Source: Pogostemon cablin
Taxonomy: Eukaryota > Streptophyta > Magnoliopsida > Lamiales > Lamiaceae
Direction of reading: 5' to 3'
Assembly (NCBI GenBank): GCA_023678885.1
Contig: CM042970.1
Location: forward strand, 7,666,355-7,730,354
DNA length: 64,000 bases
Both the position numbers and the translations under genes were made by a program. Positions 11,800-24,734 of this stretch are shown here, in pieces. Below the pieces are notes generated by a model. It did not search any database. It saw nothing but the letters and a program-made list of their open reading frames with translations, and was not told the DNA's origin. Positions within the stretch are counted from its first letter, which is position 1. Each line of letters starts with the position of its first letter.

Positions 11800-14700
11800 C
11801 TAATTTGATTGAGGTTGATCACCTCCATTTATTCGAATTCCGCTCAATAGATAGCCTCCAGATGAGCTCATTTGCATATGTGGATGAGTCCTTGATGGAA
11901 GAACCTATCAGTATTAAGAAAGAGAAGCTACTTCTCAGAAAATAAATCTATGATGAAACCTCATAAGAAGATCAGCTTGATGCCAATGTATGATGATAAA
12001 TTCAGCAGTTAAGTTCATACACCATAAACATTTAAATCATATCGTAAAATAAGCTCAACAGATGAATAATTCAAGCTAACCTGATATTCACGTAACCATG
12101 GTTCTGAAATCTGAAAGCTTATGGCCATTTTCTCTGTCTGCAGGTTGTGCATGCACTTGGCTAGAGGCTAAATAAAAAAGGAACATTGCCATCAATTTGT
12201 TTGTTTGAATAACTGGAGCTTGATATAGATCACAAAATGTTGAATCGGGGTCCATCCAACACTCAGGTATCATAAATGCCATGAGATATATTTAGTTTTG
12301 TTTTAGACAGAATGGAGTATCTCATTAAATCCTGAGATGATTGCTAAATAGTCAGGGAGAAAATGCTTATAATACATGGACATTCTAAAACAGAAAATGT
12401 TGGAAGGAAAGGATTCATGAGTCATCTACTCCCTTCCATCTAACTTCCTCCATTTATAAAATGATATCACGCCGTTCACCGTGGAACAAGCTGAAATGCA
12501 TAGAGTAAAGAGCATCCAGTAGTATAACCTAATGAGAAACGAGAGTAAAACTGTTCCAAAATACCATGCCGACCATTTTTACAGTGAAAGGTCAAGAGAA
12601 AATTGAATGCATTGATCAGACACTGAATAAGTGGCAGTACTTGTCCACACCAGCAAATATTCATGACCTATAAAAACAACTACCTGGAGATACTGGTGAT
12701 AAATCACAAATGGGGCTGAGAATGATAGAAGCGGCACCAGTTCTTTCGCAATGCTCCAAGGATCCAAGTCTGGAGCAGCAATAATTAAACTGATAACGAA
12801 AATATCCAAAGAAGACCAGAAGTTAGCCAACACAATAAGCGTTTTCATATGTTAGTCGAGGTGAAAAATAGAATTACCTGGAAAAACCATTTTCCTTCCA
12901 GGACTTAATAGCCTCTGGAGGTGCGTTCTCACCAATCTTGACACTTTTAATAATTTTTGGAGAAGCGGCTATGTCATTTACAGTTTCCATATCCAGAGAG
13001 GATCTTTCTTGCATATTGGCCAAGTCTATAGCTGAAGGAGGATTAATTTCTTTCTGCAGAAAAATTGTACGTATCAGAATACTTTAATAGAAATTGACAT
13101 AAACAAAGATAATAAAAAGGCCACCACATACATTTTGTTGATTACTAATACTACAAGCACCTTCAAGCTGGTACATGGATGCTAAAGTTTCGGTAGAGGA
13201 AGATTGTAATTCAGTGAGCGAGGCATGCACAATCCTGAACCAACAGATAGACCACATGTCACAATTCTTGACACAAACCATGGTAAAAATTTGCATAAGA
13301 AAATAAAGAGTACCACAGGCACATATCTTTACTTTTAAAAAGTTCGATTGGAATAATTAAAAGATGCACCTTTTGCAAGTCTCATCACTAAAATTGAACA
13401 TTCTGACAATACTAATGGGATGTGGAGAGTTTCCGCAATATGTGTTGCACACAAAACCCATTCCTGGACATAAAAAAAAAGGGTAACGATGAAATTCAGA
13501 ACTTGGTATAATGGAGGAATATTTCAACATTATCTTAATTTTGATGAACATATTAGATTTTTCCATATTCATTATTACAGAATATATGACAGATGCTTTT
13601 ACAATGTGTTATCTTTTATCATGATTTTCATCTTTAAAGACAGATATACATTAAAATGCACCCTTGTCAACAAAGAAATGGCCATATTTCTGAACTTTAA
13701 CAGGTCCTTAAATAAAAGATACAATATTTTTTACAGTGATGGAGGTCAATATCATATTCACATTAACAGAATGCAAAACAACAATTTATTCAAGCAGCAC
13801 GTTTGCTTGAGTGAGAAAGTGATATACCTCCCATGCGCTCTGCAACAGATCCCGTAATTAATCCATCAAGCATATCCAATACTAACACATCTGAGTGTGC
13901 AGTAACATTAGCCAACGAAAGCAGAATAGACAGGGTGTCCACCCGCAGAAACCTGGAATTACAGAAGCTCTCAGATTAACACTTTTTATGAATCTAAATA
14001 TGCAACTTTTCAAGAAAATAAAAATGGAAATGCCCATTCCAGTAAGGAATTTGTAGAAAATGTTAAAAGAACATAGCATCTTTCAGGATAAATGGAAGGA
14101 GTTGGAAGCAAATGGCAATGTCAGCCAGAAAAAATGGTTGTTGAAAACACAAGGCACACCAAGGCATTTTAGTGCCTCTTAGGATTAGCTCCTGGACACC
14201 ATGATTTCTCGCAAGAGCTATAACCTTGGTCAAGGCGTGCCTTTAATAACTATGTAGAAAAGTCACTTGGGCTACTTGTAATCACAGAATATGAACCAAG
14301 TCAAGGCAAACATTGCCTATATAAGTGCAACACAACTCATATCTGTGCTAACTGCAAGACATTTCATCTAGCGGAACAGGCTTTTACTATTTTTCCATAA
14401 AAAATAGTAAAACCCTAAAACCCGCTAGACAGGCTTTTACTATTTTTCCATAAAAATGTATCCTTTTGTAGCAGTGTGGTCCACAATCCAACAATTAAAA
14501 GATAAAGGATTTATACTAGGACACTCATTATTACAACACTATATTTGGCATAGTATAATACATGCCATGCTTGGGGTGGGAAATGATTCATGTTCAGGAG
14601 GCGTAGGATACAACTGAATAAGGTGTAGAAGGCACAGTAAGGCACACGTCTCCATTTCTGCGTGCGTTAACCATCATACTCCTTAGCCCTTGCACTTGAC

Positions 14701-17700
14701 TCTAATAACTATGTAGCAAATGTGATGTAAAACCTCAATTATTTATTTTCATGTAATAAATATGTCAGTAATATTAACTCTTGACCATAGCACTATTGCA
14801 AAGAGAGAATGAAAGATTAACAAATATACAAGTGCATTTGATTATAAATTCAACTTATTGCAATAATTTGTCATCAAAAAGGTGCAGCATTTACCCAATT
14901 TTCTCAGCATGTTTTTTGAAGTAGGCCTCACATATGCTGAAAGAAAAAGAAAGAGAAAACACAAGAGTTAGATGGTCATCAGAAATCACACACTTGAAAA
15001 TGGATAAACAAATTAACAGCTTAAAAAAAAACTTCCAAACAATCAGGAAATAAAATGTTAACATTAGAATAATTACTCAAATAAAATAAAAGAAAAGAGC
15101 CAGAAACAACAAAGCAAAAAAAATGAAAAGGTAACTTCATCCAATATTTCTCAGTTGTTCTTGAGCCTGTTAATTAATTAAGACCAAAAAAAAAAGCAAT
15201 ATCAGCGAAAACTTTGATGAAACAAAAAATAGAATTGAGGTCATTATATTTTTGCAATCCTCTGGATCCACATTTATCAGATGAAACACCCATGCAGATT
15301 CCAGGGTTTACAAACAGATACAATAGCTACTGACTTGTACTCAGAAATATCATAGGGATAATTAGTTATGCTTTGACAATTCAAGTAAGCAATAATCAGT
15401 TTGTATATGTACATAAAGAGCAGTTTACTCAAAATGAATTTCATAGCCATAGAAGTGAGAAATAAAACCAATTTTTTTTTCGAATAGATTATACTTTATA
15501 GATTGCAATATATTTTCTAATCTTGTGTAATTGTAGACAAAAAAATCAGGAAGTTGCCAGTCAGGCTCTGTATTTAATTGCTACCACATGGTTCACATCC
15601 CATCGTAGATCGCAATTAATTGTATTCTGATTTAAAGAACTAAATGCAACAAAACTGATTTTTGATCCCTATTTCAAACTATAGTAATATCCAATATATC
15701 AAGATCAATGTGTTGAAATCTCAAATTTATAATTGTACATGAGTTGAACAGTTAGAAAGTTCTTTGAACTTATAATTGCCCTGTGTTGACTCAAAACAAT
15801 ACTATAACCTTCTTTAAAATTACCCATTATAAGAGATAAGACTGAAGTTAACCTTCTGGCAAATGGACGCCTTAGCAGTACTCGAGGTGCATATTTTTTC
15901 TGCTTTTTGATCCGGTATTTTTCCTACAAACAGAAGGATATTAATTGTAATTTAAACAGGAACATATTGGTGTTGTATTAATCATGCACCTGAGAAAATG
16001 CGGTTTTCTTTTCAAATGTTGCACTGTTTGCAATCAGGGCCTCAACTATTTCATTTCCAGTTGCTCCCTTTCTGCAAACAAAGATAATTAATGTAAGATA
16101 ATGGAGATATATAGATAACAAAGAAATCACTTTATGCAAGAACTGATTCACAAAGATAGCCATTATAGCACAAGGGGTTGTGAACAGAAATTCTAATATT
16201 TGATTTTTAACTTCAAGAAACAGCATTGCATGTAAAAAAGTCTAGCCAAAGAATGGCTATTCAGTTTCATATGCTAAGTATAAAAATTTTAGCCAATGAA
16301 TAACCAACTCAATTTTCATAAATGAGCCTTATTAGGTTCACAGCTCGTGTGTCTTATCTAAAAACCTTCACATAATTAAGTCGTGTACAAACTATAGCAG
16401 CCTACACATTTAATTTGGTTCCTTAGTCCATAAGTGCCCAATTAATTCACACAAAGTCCAAAACCTCACTTAAAGGCCACGAATTTAAGCAATGCAGAGC
16501 ATGTTCTTGAGCAATGTACGTAAATAATGAGCGGAAAACTATTGATTATCTGGCATGCAATTGCATTACATCTCAGATGCCAACAAAGACCATACCCTGT
16601 CAATAGAAATCACAGCAACATCTCAGTTAGAAATCAAGGACAATTTTAAAACAACAAAACTATTTCTTTGGTCAATATATTAGGTTTCCTATAATTAGTC
16701 TTCCAAAATTTAGGTTCAAAATCAAGCATAAGAAAACAAGGAAATGGAATCTTATACCTTAACAACACTAAAATCAGTTCCTATTGGCATAAATAGCAGA
16801 TGTTACTGCAGATACCTTGAATACATTTAGCCTGTGATTTCAAAAAAGTAAATATGAAACTATACCTTCGCATGACATCTATGTCTTCACCGGTAAGACT
16901 CTGGGCTGTGTTATTATCATATAATGCACGATTATCTCTGCACTCCTCCATGCTTTCACTGTCTATTTGCTCTCCAAGATGATTACCTGATTAGAAAGTG
17001 TGTGATAAAATCAGCAACAGATTTTACAAAAGAAGAGGTGTATCAATCTATTGAAATAAAAAAGGCTAGCATGTACATATTCAAACATATTCCAATACAT
17101 GCATACACAGCAATAGAAATGCAGGCCTGCGTTTCTGCAGTAATACCACATTTACAATGATGACCAAAGAAAATGTCATTTGTTTGCACTAACATGGTAC
17201 ACCTTTTGCATTGATAATTCCACGAGGTGCAAAAAAAATTAATCTCCAAACATTCAACACAACTACTAATTTTACAGAAAAGGAATATTCTCTATTACTA
17301 TTTTATATCATCAAGTTTTACAATGTAATCTGATTTTTTTATACAACTAGAAATAAATTTCAAATTGCATGAATATCTCACAAAAGTAACAATAATAAAA
17401 TCACATTCCGATATTTCATATAATAAAATTCTTATATTACTCGTAAAATGAATAGAAACAACCAGTAAAACTAAAATTGGTTAAAATAATTAAATATGGG
17501 CAGTGAACTAGAAAATGTGAAAACAACTAAAAAGAAAACTATAAGGAATTTAAAAAGGAAAATCTGTTTCGTGATATTTTAGTGAAGCAAAGGCGTTGCA
17601 ATGGAGAGCAAATGGCTATAAGTTACTCAGTTTAAGACTAACTTTCTCACAATTTGACTAACAACATACCACATATTAACAACATCCAAATGAAAACAAT

Positions 17701-18185
17701 ACTACGAGACACAAACATCAACAAAAACTTGGTGCTAGCCTACTCACCTTTTGCATTCTGTTGCAAGATGAATTAGCTTAAATAACATTCATTATTATTA
17801 ATGGGCTCAAACTGATAAAGACTGAAGAGCCCATAAGAAATATGATATACCTTCCGTAGTTGAGGTAACCCGGGAGAGAATTGGTCCATCTGCACCACCC
17901 TCCACCTGAAAGGTGGCCCCAAAAGGACATCCAATCAAAGGCTTCAGAGAGCAACTATTGCTCCCTATCTTTATCTTGCTACAAAACATGAAATTCGAGT
18001 GATCAAAGCATGTTATGCAAAATTTCTATGCTCTTTATATAACTCAAAGCTTACGCGCCGGGGGTGAGGCGAGCAAAGAGCACTCGATCGCCATCGTTGA
18101 TGTCCAGCAACACACTGCAACCTTCCCAGGTGATTCTACGCCTCTGATTCTCGCACGAGATCTCTTCTAAAGTCGTAGTAGACAT
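11800..18185 (-). CDS. TRM6: tRNA (adenine-58-N1)-methyltransferase non-catalytic subunit TRM6
   Basis: Thirteen coding exons on the - strand: 18185-18055, 17978-17851, 16986-16866, 16071-15990, 15923-15853, 14936-14895, 13952-13828, 13463-13370, 13234-13132, 13053-12878, 12789-12684, 12167-12081 and 11904-11800 (TAG). All junctions are GT-AG and stay in phase, giving 456 codons, close to the plant TRM6 length. Family landmarks in order: TWEGCSVLLDINDGDRV (exon 1), SLKPLIG.PFG..FQVE (2), EIVEALIANS.TF (4), KYAPRVLLRRP (5), SICEAYFKKH (6), LANVTAHSDVLV..M.GL..G.VAERMGG (7), GFVCNTYCG (8), and EPWLREYQVLPSRTHP (12-13). TRM6 pairs with catalytic TRM61 in the nucleus to make m1A58 in the T-loop of tRNAs, including initiator tRNA. 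I chose ATG 18185 because conserved sequence begins soon after it. An in-frame ATG at 18260 would add 25 residues. Confidence 0.93.
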
Positions 18186-18651
18186 TATTACTGAATTGAT
18201 GGAGATATCAGAGCAAGAGTAACTTTGAATGAACTGAGAATAGCTTAGGTTGGATTTCAATACAAAGGTTTTGGGCGTAAAAGTTCAAATTAAACCGTAG
18301 CAGCCGAAACGGTGTCGTGTTGTAATGACCTAATATTTTTAATAATAAATATAGTATATATTTTTTGTTCAAAAAATTTTCAAAAGCATGTTTTACAGTA
18401 ATAACTTCATTATTAAGGTATATAATAAAATATTTGTTTAACTTTTTACAAAATGTATGTTAGTTCATTTATATTTTATTAAATATCGATATTTACAAAA
18501 TAATTAAAAGTATTTTAATGACACATGTTTTGTTATAAAAATATCTTCTTTCAATTGTATTTTATATAATACCAAGTTAGGCATATTTCAAATATCGTAA
18601 CATTTAATATTATAAAGTTTCCCTTATCTATAAATCTTTATAAATTTCATA

Positions 18652-18695
<44 letters not shown>

Positions 18696-19459
18696 ATTTT
18701 ATTGATTTATAATTTATTAAAAATTAAATTTGATAAAGAGATATATAATCTCTTTAAGAATATTATCTATTTATTATATTATCTATTTAATGCTACTGTT
18801 GTAATACAAGTATTATTATTAATATTGTTAGATTTCAAAATTAATTGTGAGATTTCAAAATTTAATCGTACATAACTAATGATGTACGCATTTTTTATAT
18901 AATTCATATAAACTAATTATATTTAATATATATTTATTTATTTAATGATTTGTATTTTGATATATCATTCCCATTATTTCTCAATTTCATATCCCTTTTA
19001 TCTCGTAGGAATTAATTTCCTACGTGGATTGGGATGAAGAGTCTTTCCCTTTTCTTATTGTATATACTCATAAAATCTCTATCCTACCGAAATTCAACCT
19101 TCTTCAATGAAGAGCTTCAATGAAGAGTAGTAGAGTAAATCAAGTCACTAAAGTCCTATTTGTAGAACCATCAACTTGGTGAGGGTTAATAATTCAAAGG
19201 TTCAATTGCATCAATACTTTGGATGACTGCCTAAGTCAAACTTAATTTCAATACTTTGGATCACGGCCTAAGTCAAACTTAATTTCAAGGTGGTGAATTC
19301 TTACTTGACTATATTATCTGTTATTAAATGATATCTTTGAGTTCATGCATGGTCTCCTAAACGAGGCATTTACTACTTGAATAATTGAGAAATTTTATTC
19401 AGTACATTTACATTTGACATTAAATTAGTAGAAATTTCAAGATGTGACACGTGTCGAGG
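18186..19459. other. TRM6 upstream region and AT-rich intergenic DNA
   Basis: The 5' UTR and promoter of TRM6 should lie directly above 18185. The rest is strongly AT-rich with an (AT)n tract. A 'caatactttggatcacggcctaag'-type direct repeat occurs at about 19218-19275. No gene is seen. Confidence 0.4.
18655..18693. repeat. (TA)n microsatellite
   Basis: About 19 uninterrupted TA dinucleotides. Confidence 0.95.
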
Positions 19460-19477
19460 GCTTGACGACTTTTAATG

Positions 19478-19738
19478 GTGTACTAATGGTGCCCCCACTA
19501 CACATGCCCTGGGGATTGGTGGAGGAGGTAAATGGTGCCCCACTACACATGCCCTGGGGATTGGTGGAGGAGGTAAATCGCAGGATGTTCGCATGATGTG
19601 CCTCAAGTAACTTATAGAGGGCTCACTGTTTAACCCAAATCCATGCCAAAGACAGGATTCGAACCCCCCACCTGCAGCAACCAAGCTCAGTTGGAAGGCC
19701 TTTCACCCTCCCCTCTACCACTTGAGCTATGCCCTGGA
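19478..19738 (-). mobile_element. tRNA-derived SINE, copy 1
   Basis: Read on the - strand it starts TCCAGGGCATAGCTCAAGTGG and contains a Pol III A box (TAGCTCAAGTGG, 19729-19718) and B box (GGTTCGAATCC, 19665-19655), as in a tRNA head. It is flanked by an 18-bp target duplication with one mismatch (19460-19477 and 19739-19756, gcttgacg[a/g]cttttaatg). Near its 3' end a roughly 45-bp segment is tandemly doubled (about 19484-19575). It has no coding capacity, so it would need LINE enzymes in trans. Confidence 0.85.
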
Positions 19739-20045
19739 GCTTGACGGCTTTTAATGAAATGGTTTTTTCTTGAGAAAATGTGGCTCCAAGCCTCCAACAG
19801 GAAATGCCTCAAGTAACGGTTACCTTTTTGACAAGGCTAATACTCTCTCCGTCTGCCCAACATTTTGCTTTTGTGAACGTTTATTAAGGAGTATTGTTAT
19901 TTAATATGTAGTAGGTAGTTGTATTAATGGGAGTGTGCGTGTCTCATATTTTAATTGTATTAATGGGAGTGTGAGGGTCTCATGTATGTTGTTATTTAAT
20001 GTGTATTAGATAGTTGTATTAGTGGAAGTGTGTGTCTCATATTTT

Positions 20046-20095
20046 GGTGTACCCCACCATTAGGGCCCCCACCGCCCTGCCCTGGGGATTGGCCA
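20046..20095 (-). repeat. SINE 3'-end fragment
   Basis: The tract gcccccaccgccctgccctggggattgg resembles the 3' end of the SINE at 19478-19738 (cactacacatgccctggggattgg). It marks the left edge of the insertion in the split MITE. Confidence 0.45.
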
Positions 20096-20216
20096 ATAGT
20101 TCCTTTATTAATAAAAGAAAAGGAAAAATATTATAAAATACAAGAGTATAAGATGACTTATAATGCCCTCAAGACAACAAGCCTACATACAGAGACTATG
20201 AAAGGAAAGTTTAAAA

Positions 20217-21050
20217 CTATTTAAATCTATAATATGTCTGATTCATATCCTTGAAGAGAATATTGTTCATTGCTGCTCCAGCCTCCCCTATCCAATCGAA
20301 ACCCCCTCCCATTGCTGCAATTGAGTCTGCTGCGGAATTCCCTTCATAGTAGATATGCGTCACCATGAATCGAATTTGAAGAATGATATCTCTTACTCTT
20401 TGCCATTTAGCTGTAAGCCTCCATGGAAGGCTCGGCTTTTCCACCTGCAAAACATGTTGAACCATGATCGAATCTGTTTCCAACCACAAGGTATGTCATT
20501 CTCTGTCAAATGCAATCTCAATATGTCAAATGCAATCTCAATAGCAAGAAACGCCGCTGCCAATTCGAAGCATTCTGCTTCGAAGGCGAATCATGTGCCA
20601 AAACCTGTCGTGAATGCCCCATGAAGAATCCCCTGCTGTTTCTGTAAACCGCACTACCAGCAATGCTCCCAAGCGATCCGATTGCATGACCATCCACGAT
20701 CCGGTTGCATGACCATCTGTATTAATCTTCACCTATCCTGGCTTTGGAGGAAACCAGCGAACTGGAATGATGCGCGGTGCTTGCCAGGGCGAATCATGTG
20801 CCAAAACCTATCGTGAATGCCCCCATGAAGAATCCCCTGCTGTTTCTATAAACCGCACTACTAGCAATGCTCCCAAGCGATCCGGTTGCATGACCATCCA
20901 TGATCCGGTTGCATGACCATCTGTATTAATCTTCACCCATCCTGGCTTTGGAGGAAACCAGCGAACTGGAATGATGCACGGTGCTTGCCAAGGTACCCCA
21001 GCAATGTCGAAGTAGTGCAAAGTTCCCAAGTCTTTCACCGCATTATACAT
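20217..21050 (-). pseudogene. RNase H-like (RVT_3) domain relic
   Basis: Two - strand blocks show the plant LINE-associated RNase H fold. The upstream block (21050-20808) has KPGWVKINTDGHATGS, the first catalytic strand (the D of NTDG). The downstream block (20489-20217) has WLETDS...W....I......F...HIYYEGNSAADSIA, the later catalytic and helix parts. Between them a 203-bp stretch is tandemly duplicated (20585-20787 and 20788-20990), repeating the NTDG block and destroying the frame. It derives from a LINE or a domesticated RNase H gene and is not functional as it stands. Confidence 0.65.
20585..20990. repeat. 203-bp tandem duplication
   Basis: Unit 1 (about 20585-20787) and unit 2 (about 20788-20990) both run from 'ggcgaatcatgtgccaaaac' to '...cggtgcttgcca', with only scattered differences. 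A 'gatccggttgcatgaccatc' motif is further repeated inside each unit. Confidence 0.85.
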
Positions 21051-21089
21051 GCTACCAATATTTTTTCCGTTTAGCTCTTTAATCAGTGC

Positions 21090-21270
21090 CTTGAGAATTG
21101 GTGGAGGAGGTAAATCGCAGGATGTGCCTCAAGTGGCTTATAGAGAGGGCTCACTGTTTAACTTGTGCTTACAAAGGGCTAAATCCATGCCAAAGGCAGG
21201 ATTCGAACCCCCACCTGCAGCAACCAAGCTCAGTTGGAAGGTCTTTCCACCCTCCTCTCTACCAAGCTCA
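21090..21270 (-). mobile_element. tRNA-derived SINE, copy 2 (degraded head)
   Basis: This matches SINE copy 1 over the B box (ggattcgaacc on +, about 21199-21209) and the 'aattggtggaggaggtaaatcgcagg' tail. The A-box end is cut off at 'accaagctc'. It forms the right edge of the insertion inside the split MITE. Confidence 0.7.
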
Positions 21271-21869
21271 TATTTTAATTGTATTAGTGGGTGTGTGAGG
21301 GTCCCATATGTGTAAAAAAGGAAATGACCCTCTTTGGGGCGGACGACCAAAATGAAAAAAAACCATCTTTCGAGTGGACGGAGGGAGTATTACTATGCAC
21401 AGGACATGGTACACCCATTCTTAGATCGTATACAATTATGAACAAGAACATATTTAATTATAAATAAAAATGTATACAATTTGTTTGTTAGTTTTTTTAA
21501 TGAAAATTTGAATGTAAAATAATATATATACTATTAAAAAATATGTATATACTATTGAATAAAAATTTATACATATATGGATGTTAGTTTTTTTGATGAA
21601 AAATTGAGTGTGAAAAAGTATACAATTATTAAGAAACATATATACAAAATAGAATAACATGTTTACAAAATAAAATAAAAAGTTATACAGATATGGGTGC
21701 ACCGAATATCAACTCTTTTGACAAAGTTTCTTGTGAGACTATAATTTCATGAGACGATTAGTGAGATGGATCGAACCATTACTAAAGTACGCTTATTGTA
21801 TAGATAGAGTATATTAATATGTTGCTAAAATGTGTTTTTAAAGTATAATGAGTAATAAATTAAAGTATA

Positions 21870-22085
21870 CTCCCTCCGTCCGGATTCAAGGGTGTCATTT
21901 ACTTTTGGGCACGGAGATTAAGGAGTATTGTTATTTAATGTGTAGTGGGTAGTTGTTTTAGTAGAGGTGTGAGTCCCATTTTTTAGCTGTATTAGTGGGT
22001 GTGTGTGGATAAAAAAGGAAATGAGACCCTTAGGGGCGGACGCCCAAAATGGAAAAATGATACCCTTGAAAGCGGACGGAGGGAG
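21870..22085. mobile_element. Stowaway-like MITE, intact
   Basis: It is 216 bp long, with terminal inverted repeats CTCCCTCCGTCCG and CGGACGGAGGGAG flanked on both sides by TA, the Tc1/mariner target duplication. It is non-coding. Confidence 0.9.
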
Positions 22086-22087
22086 TA

Positions 22088-24480
22088 TTTTTAAAGTGTT
22101 ATAGTATAATTTACTACAAAACATACTTTAACAATAAATTAACATATTTTACCTATATATTAAGCATACTTTAACAACAGGTCGAACTGTCTCACTATCT
22201 GTCTCACATAAACACGTCTCACAAGAGTGTCTCTCTATTTTTTTCTGTAAAAATGAAAAAATAAAAAAAATATGAATATCTTCTTTTTTTTATGAGTTTA
22301 ATAATTTAAATTTAAAATTTAAAAATTCACTTCTAAAATTCACTAGGTTTGTTTTCAATTTTGAAAATCGTGTTTTGATTTTCATAAATCCACATACACA
22401 ATCATTTTAAAATCATCTCTATATACACTTGCAAACTCTATTAATTTTTAATTCATCCACCTTTTAAATATTATGATTCTTCAATTAGTATTATTTCTTT
22501 TTTATCTACTATCTCATATCTCACATTAATTAATACTCTTTCACACATTTCGTTATACACCTCTTACTTATTAGTTTGACATAAAGATAAAATATACTCT
22601 ATAAGTAACGGCTGAAAAAAATTTACAACGTTTGCTGATTTTCAAATTTCATATAATTTCAAAACATAATCTGAGAGGAGATACTTGATTGGGAATAATA
22701 GGAGTGACAATCGAAATTGAAGCATATTATTCTCATTGTTTATATATGATTGATGTAATAACTAATAAGAATAATGATGGCAACAAGACGGGTGTTTACG
22801 TACCAACACTACATGTACTCTATTGAAACATCTACAAGTAGTTTTAAATGGGTTTGGAAGGTAGTTAAAAGAATCTTATCAAAGTTTGATACTGTACGAG
22901 TAATTTTAAATGAGTTTGGGACAGATACGAGTTATTAAAATAATTCTATTGAAATTTGGTTTGAGTATATACCTGGAGTACTCACGGCTACACCGTTGTA
23001 TATATTTAATGCAAAATTTTGATATTATTATATAATTATATATTATGAAATATTTTATATATTTAATTAATAGTTCCCTTGACAATCTTATTATTTACAA
23101 CTTTATGCTATTTTTAATAATTTAATATTTATCTATTAATTAATTAATTATGTCCATTCATTTTCTTTATTCAATTAATTCAAATGTAATTTTTAACTAT
23201 TCCTATCATTAATTTATTATTTTATTTATCTAATTATGCAAATACGTTCATAAAGTGTGACTATTAGGTTGATATTACTTGAATTATATTTAATAATTAT
23301 AATGAACATACACCACCTCTATATTAATATCAATTAAGTTTGAGTAATGAAGAGGCGAATCAAACACTATAAAATGTGGAGGATTTGTGGTTAGCGATGG
23401 AGATACTGGAAGCAGAGTATTTGAACGAATTCTCGACGATCATGGGAAGCTTGTCAAATGCTTGATTAGATGAGAAGGGCACAAGTCATAACAACGAATT
23501 AAGATGAGAGTCATTGAAGTAGAAGATGACGACGTCGTTCGGTTGAATAAGACATCGAAGGAGAAGACGACGATGATTTCATTTTTGAGAGTGATGATTA
23601 TGTTTTATCGTTGATGAACCCATATATGAGTTGTGTAATTTTTAATTTTTTTACTTTTACATGTTGTGTAATTAATTTTATTTCCGTCTTATAAATTTCT
23701 TACATTTATATGTATTTATATGTAGTTTTATGAGAATTTCTTTTATTAGTTGAGAGTAGTGATTGTGTTTCATTGTTGATGATCCAAATATAAATTGTGT
23801 TATTTTTCTTACTTTTAAATGTATGAGTTGTGCAATTAGATTTATTGGGATCGTTTTAATATAAAAATAATTAAAAGTAAAAAGTTTTAAAAAAATTACA
23901 TAATTAAAATTAGATTAGTAAAAGTTATAGGAATAAAAATTGAATTTAATGAATAGCAATAGGTAACAATGACTCTTAGAAAAATAAAATATTAGTAATT
24001 GTTGAATTAATAACCACCCTCACATAAAATTAATTTTTTATTAATTGACTTAACAAAAGTAAGTGATCGACCTTTAATTTTCATTTTTCTCATTTCGCAC
24101 TTCAAATTTATAAAACAACCAGAGAGGAATATGAAGAAATGACATTCAATAACAATTAATAATTATTAGAATATAAAATATTAAAATTAAAGTTAAAAAA
24201 GTAATAAATAAAAATAAATAAGCACAAAAGGAGAGAAAATATTTTACTATCTTCAAACCACTTCTATAGACTAATATAAAAGCAAAATGATTTGCTTTAA
24301 TTTTGACTATTTTGATCAAATTCAATTTAATCTTGGCCATTTATTTAGTATAAATTGATCTTCACCATTAATCTTGCCTAATTCTTTTATCAACTTTTTA
24401 CATAAAATTTCGGTACTTATTTAGTAATATAAGTAAATTTTAATGACTTTTCTGAAATTATAATAAACTTAATAAAATTT
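22088..24480. other. AT-rich intergenic DNA
   Basis: No gene is recognised. A less AT-rich patch at about 23390-23630 begins with a 22-codon ORF (ATG 23398, MEILEAEYLNEF...) and ends in a GAC/GAT-rich stretch. It could be a scrap of a gene or transposon, but I cannot assign it. Confidence 0.35.
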
Positions 24481-24734
24481 ATTCCAAAACCTAATCAATT
24501 TCATTTCATGCCTTTCGAATTCGAAGCGACGTCTCCGCCGCCCGCTCTACCACAGGCTTCTTCCCCATCTGTTTAATTTGCGAAGGTAGGGGGATGCACT
24601 ATCAAAATTAGGGCATTTTTCTTTTGATGTAGTCTAATGTCGTTTCAAAATTAGGGTATTTTTCTTCATTGTTTTGTTGTTCTAATTCAATTCCTTTTTC
24701 TTTTTGGGTATTTTTCTTGGAGAAGGAGATAAGG

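Larger units (their letters stand above)
19843..21387. mobile_element. Stowaway-like MITE split by an insertion
   Basis: The left end (TA, then CTCTCTCCGTCTGCCCAA at 19843) and the right end (...GTGGACGGAGGGAG, then TA, ending 21387) are terminal inverted repeats of one Stowaway-type (Tc1/mariner) MITE. Its body (gtattgttatttaatgtgta...gggtgtgtgagggtc) is also seen in the intact copy at 21870-22085. The body is interrupted from about 20046 to about 21267 by a SINE fragment, an RNase H relic and SINE copy 2. The left arm also holds an internal duplication of the 'attaatgggagtgtg' segment. Confidence 0.65.

Noticed and set aside
13489..13857. 122-codon + strand frame
   Set aside because: It lies across TRM6 intron 7 and exon edges on the opposite strand, has no recognisable motif, and is AT-rich chance coding.
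19655..19729. tRNA gene
   Set aside because: A and B boxes are present, but the intervening sequence does not fold as a tRNA. A SINE tail and target duplication show that it is a tRNA-derived SINE.
23396..23640. Short gene with an acidic end
   Set aside because: The only ATG frame is 22 codons. No splice model extends it convincingly.
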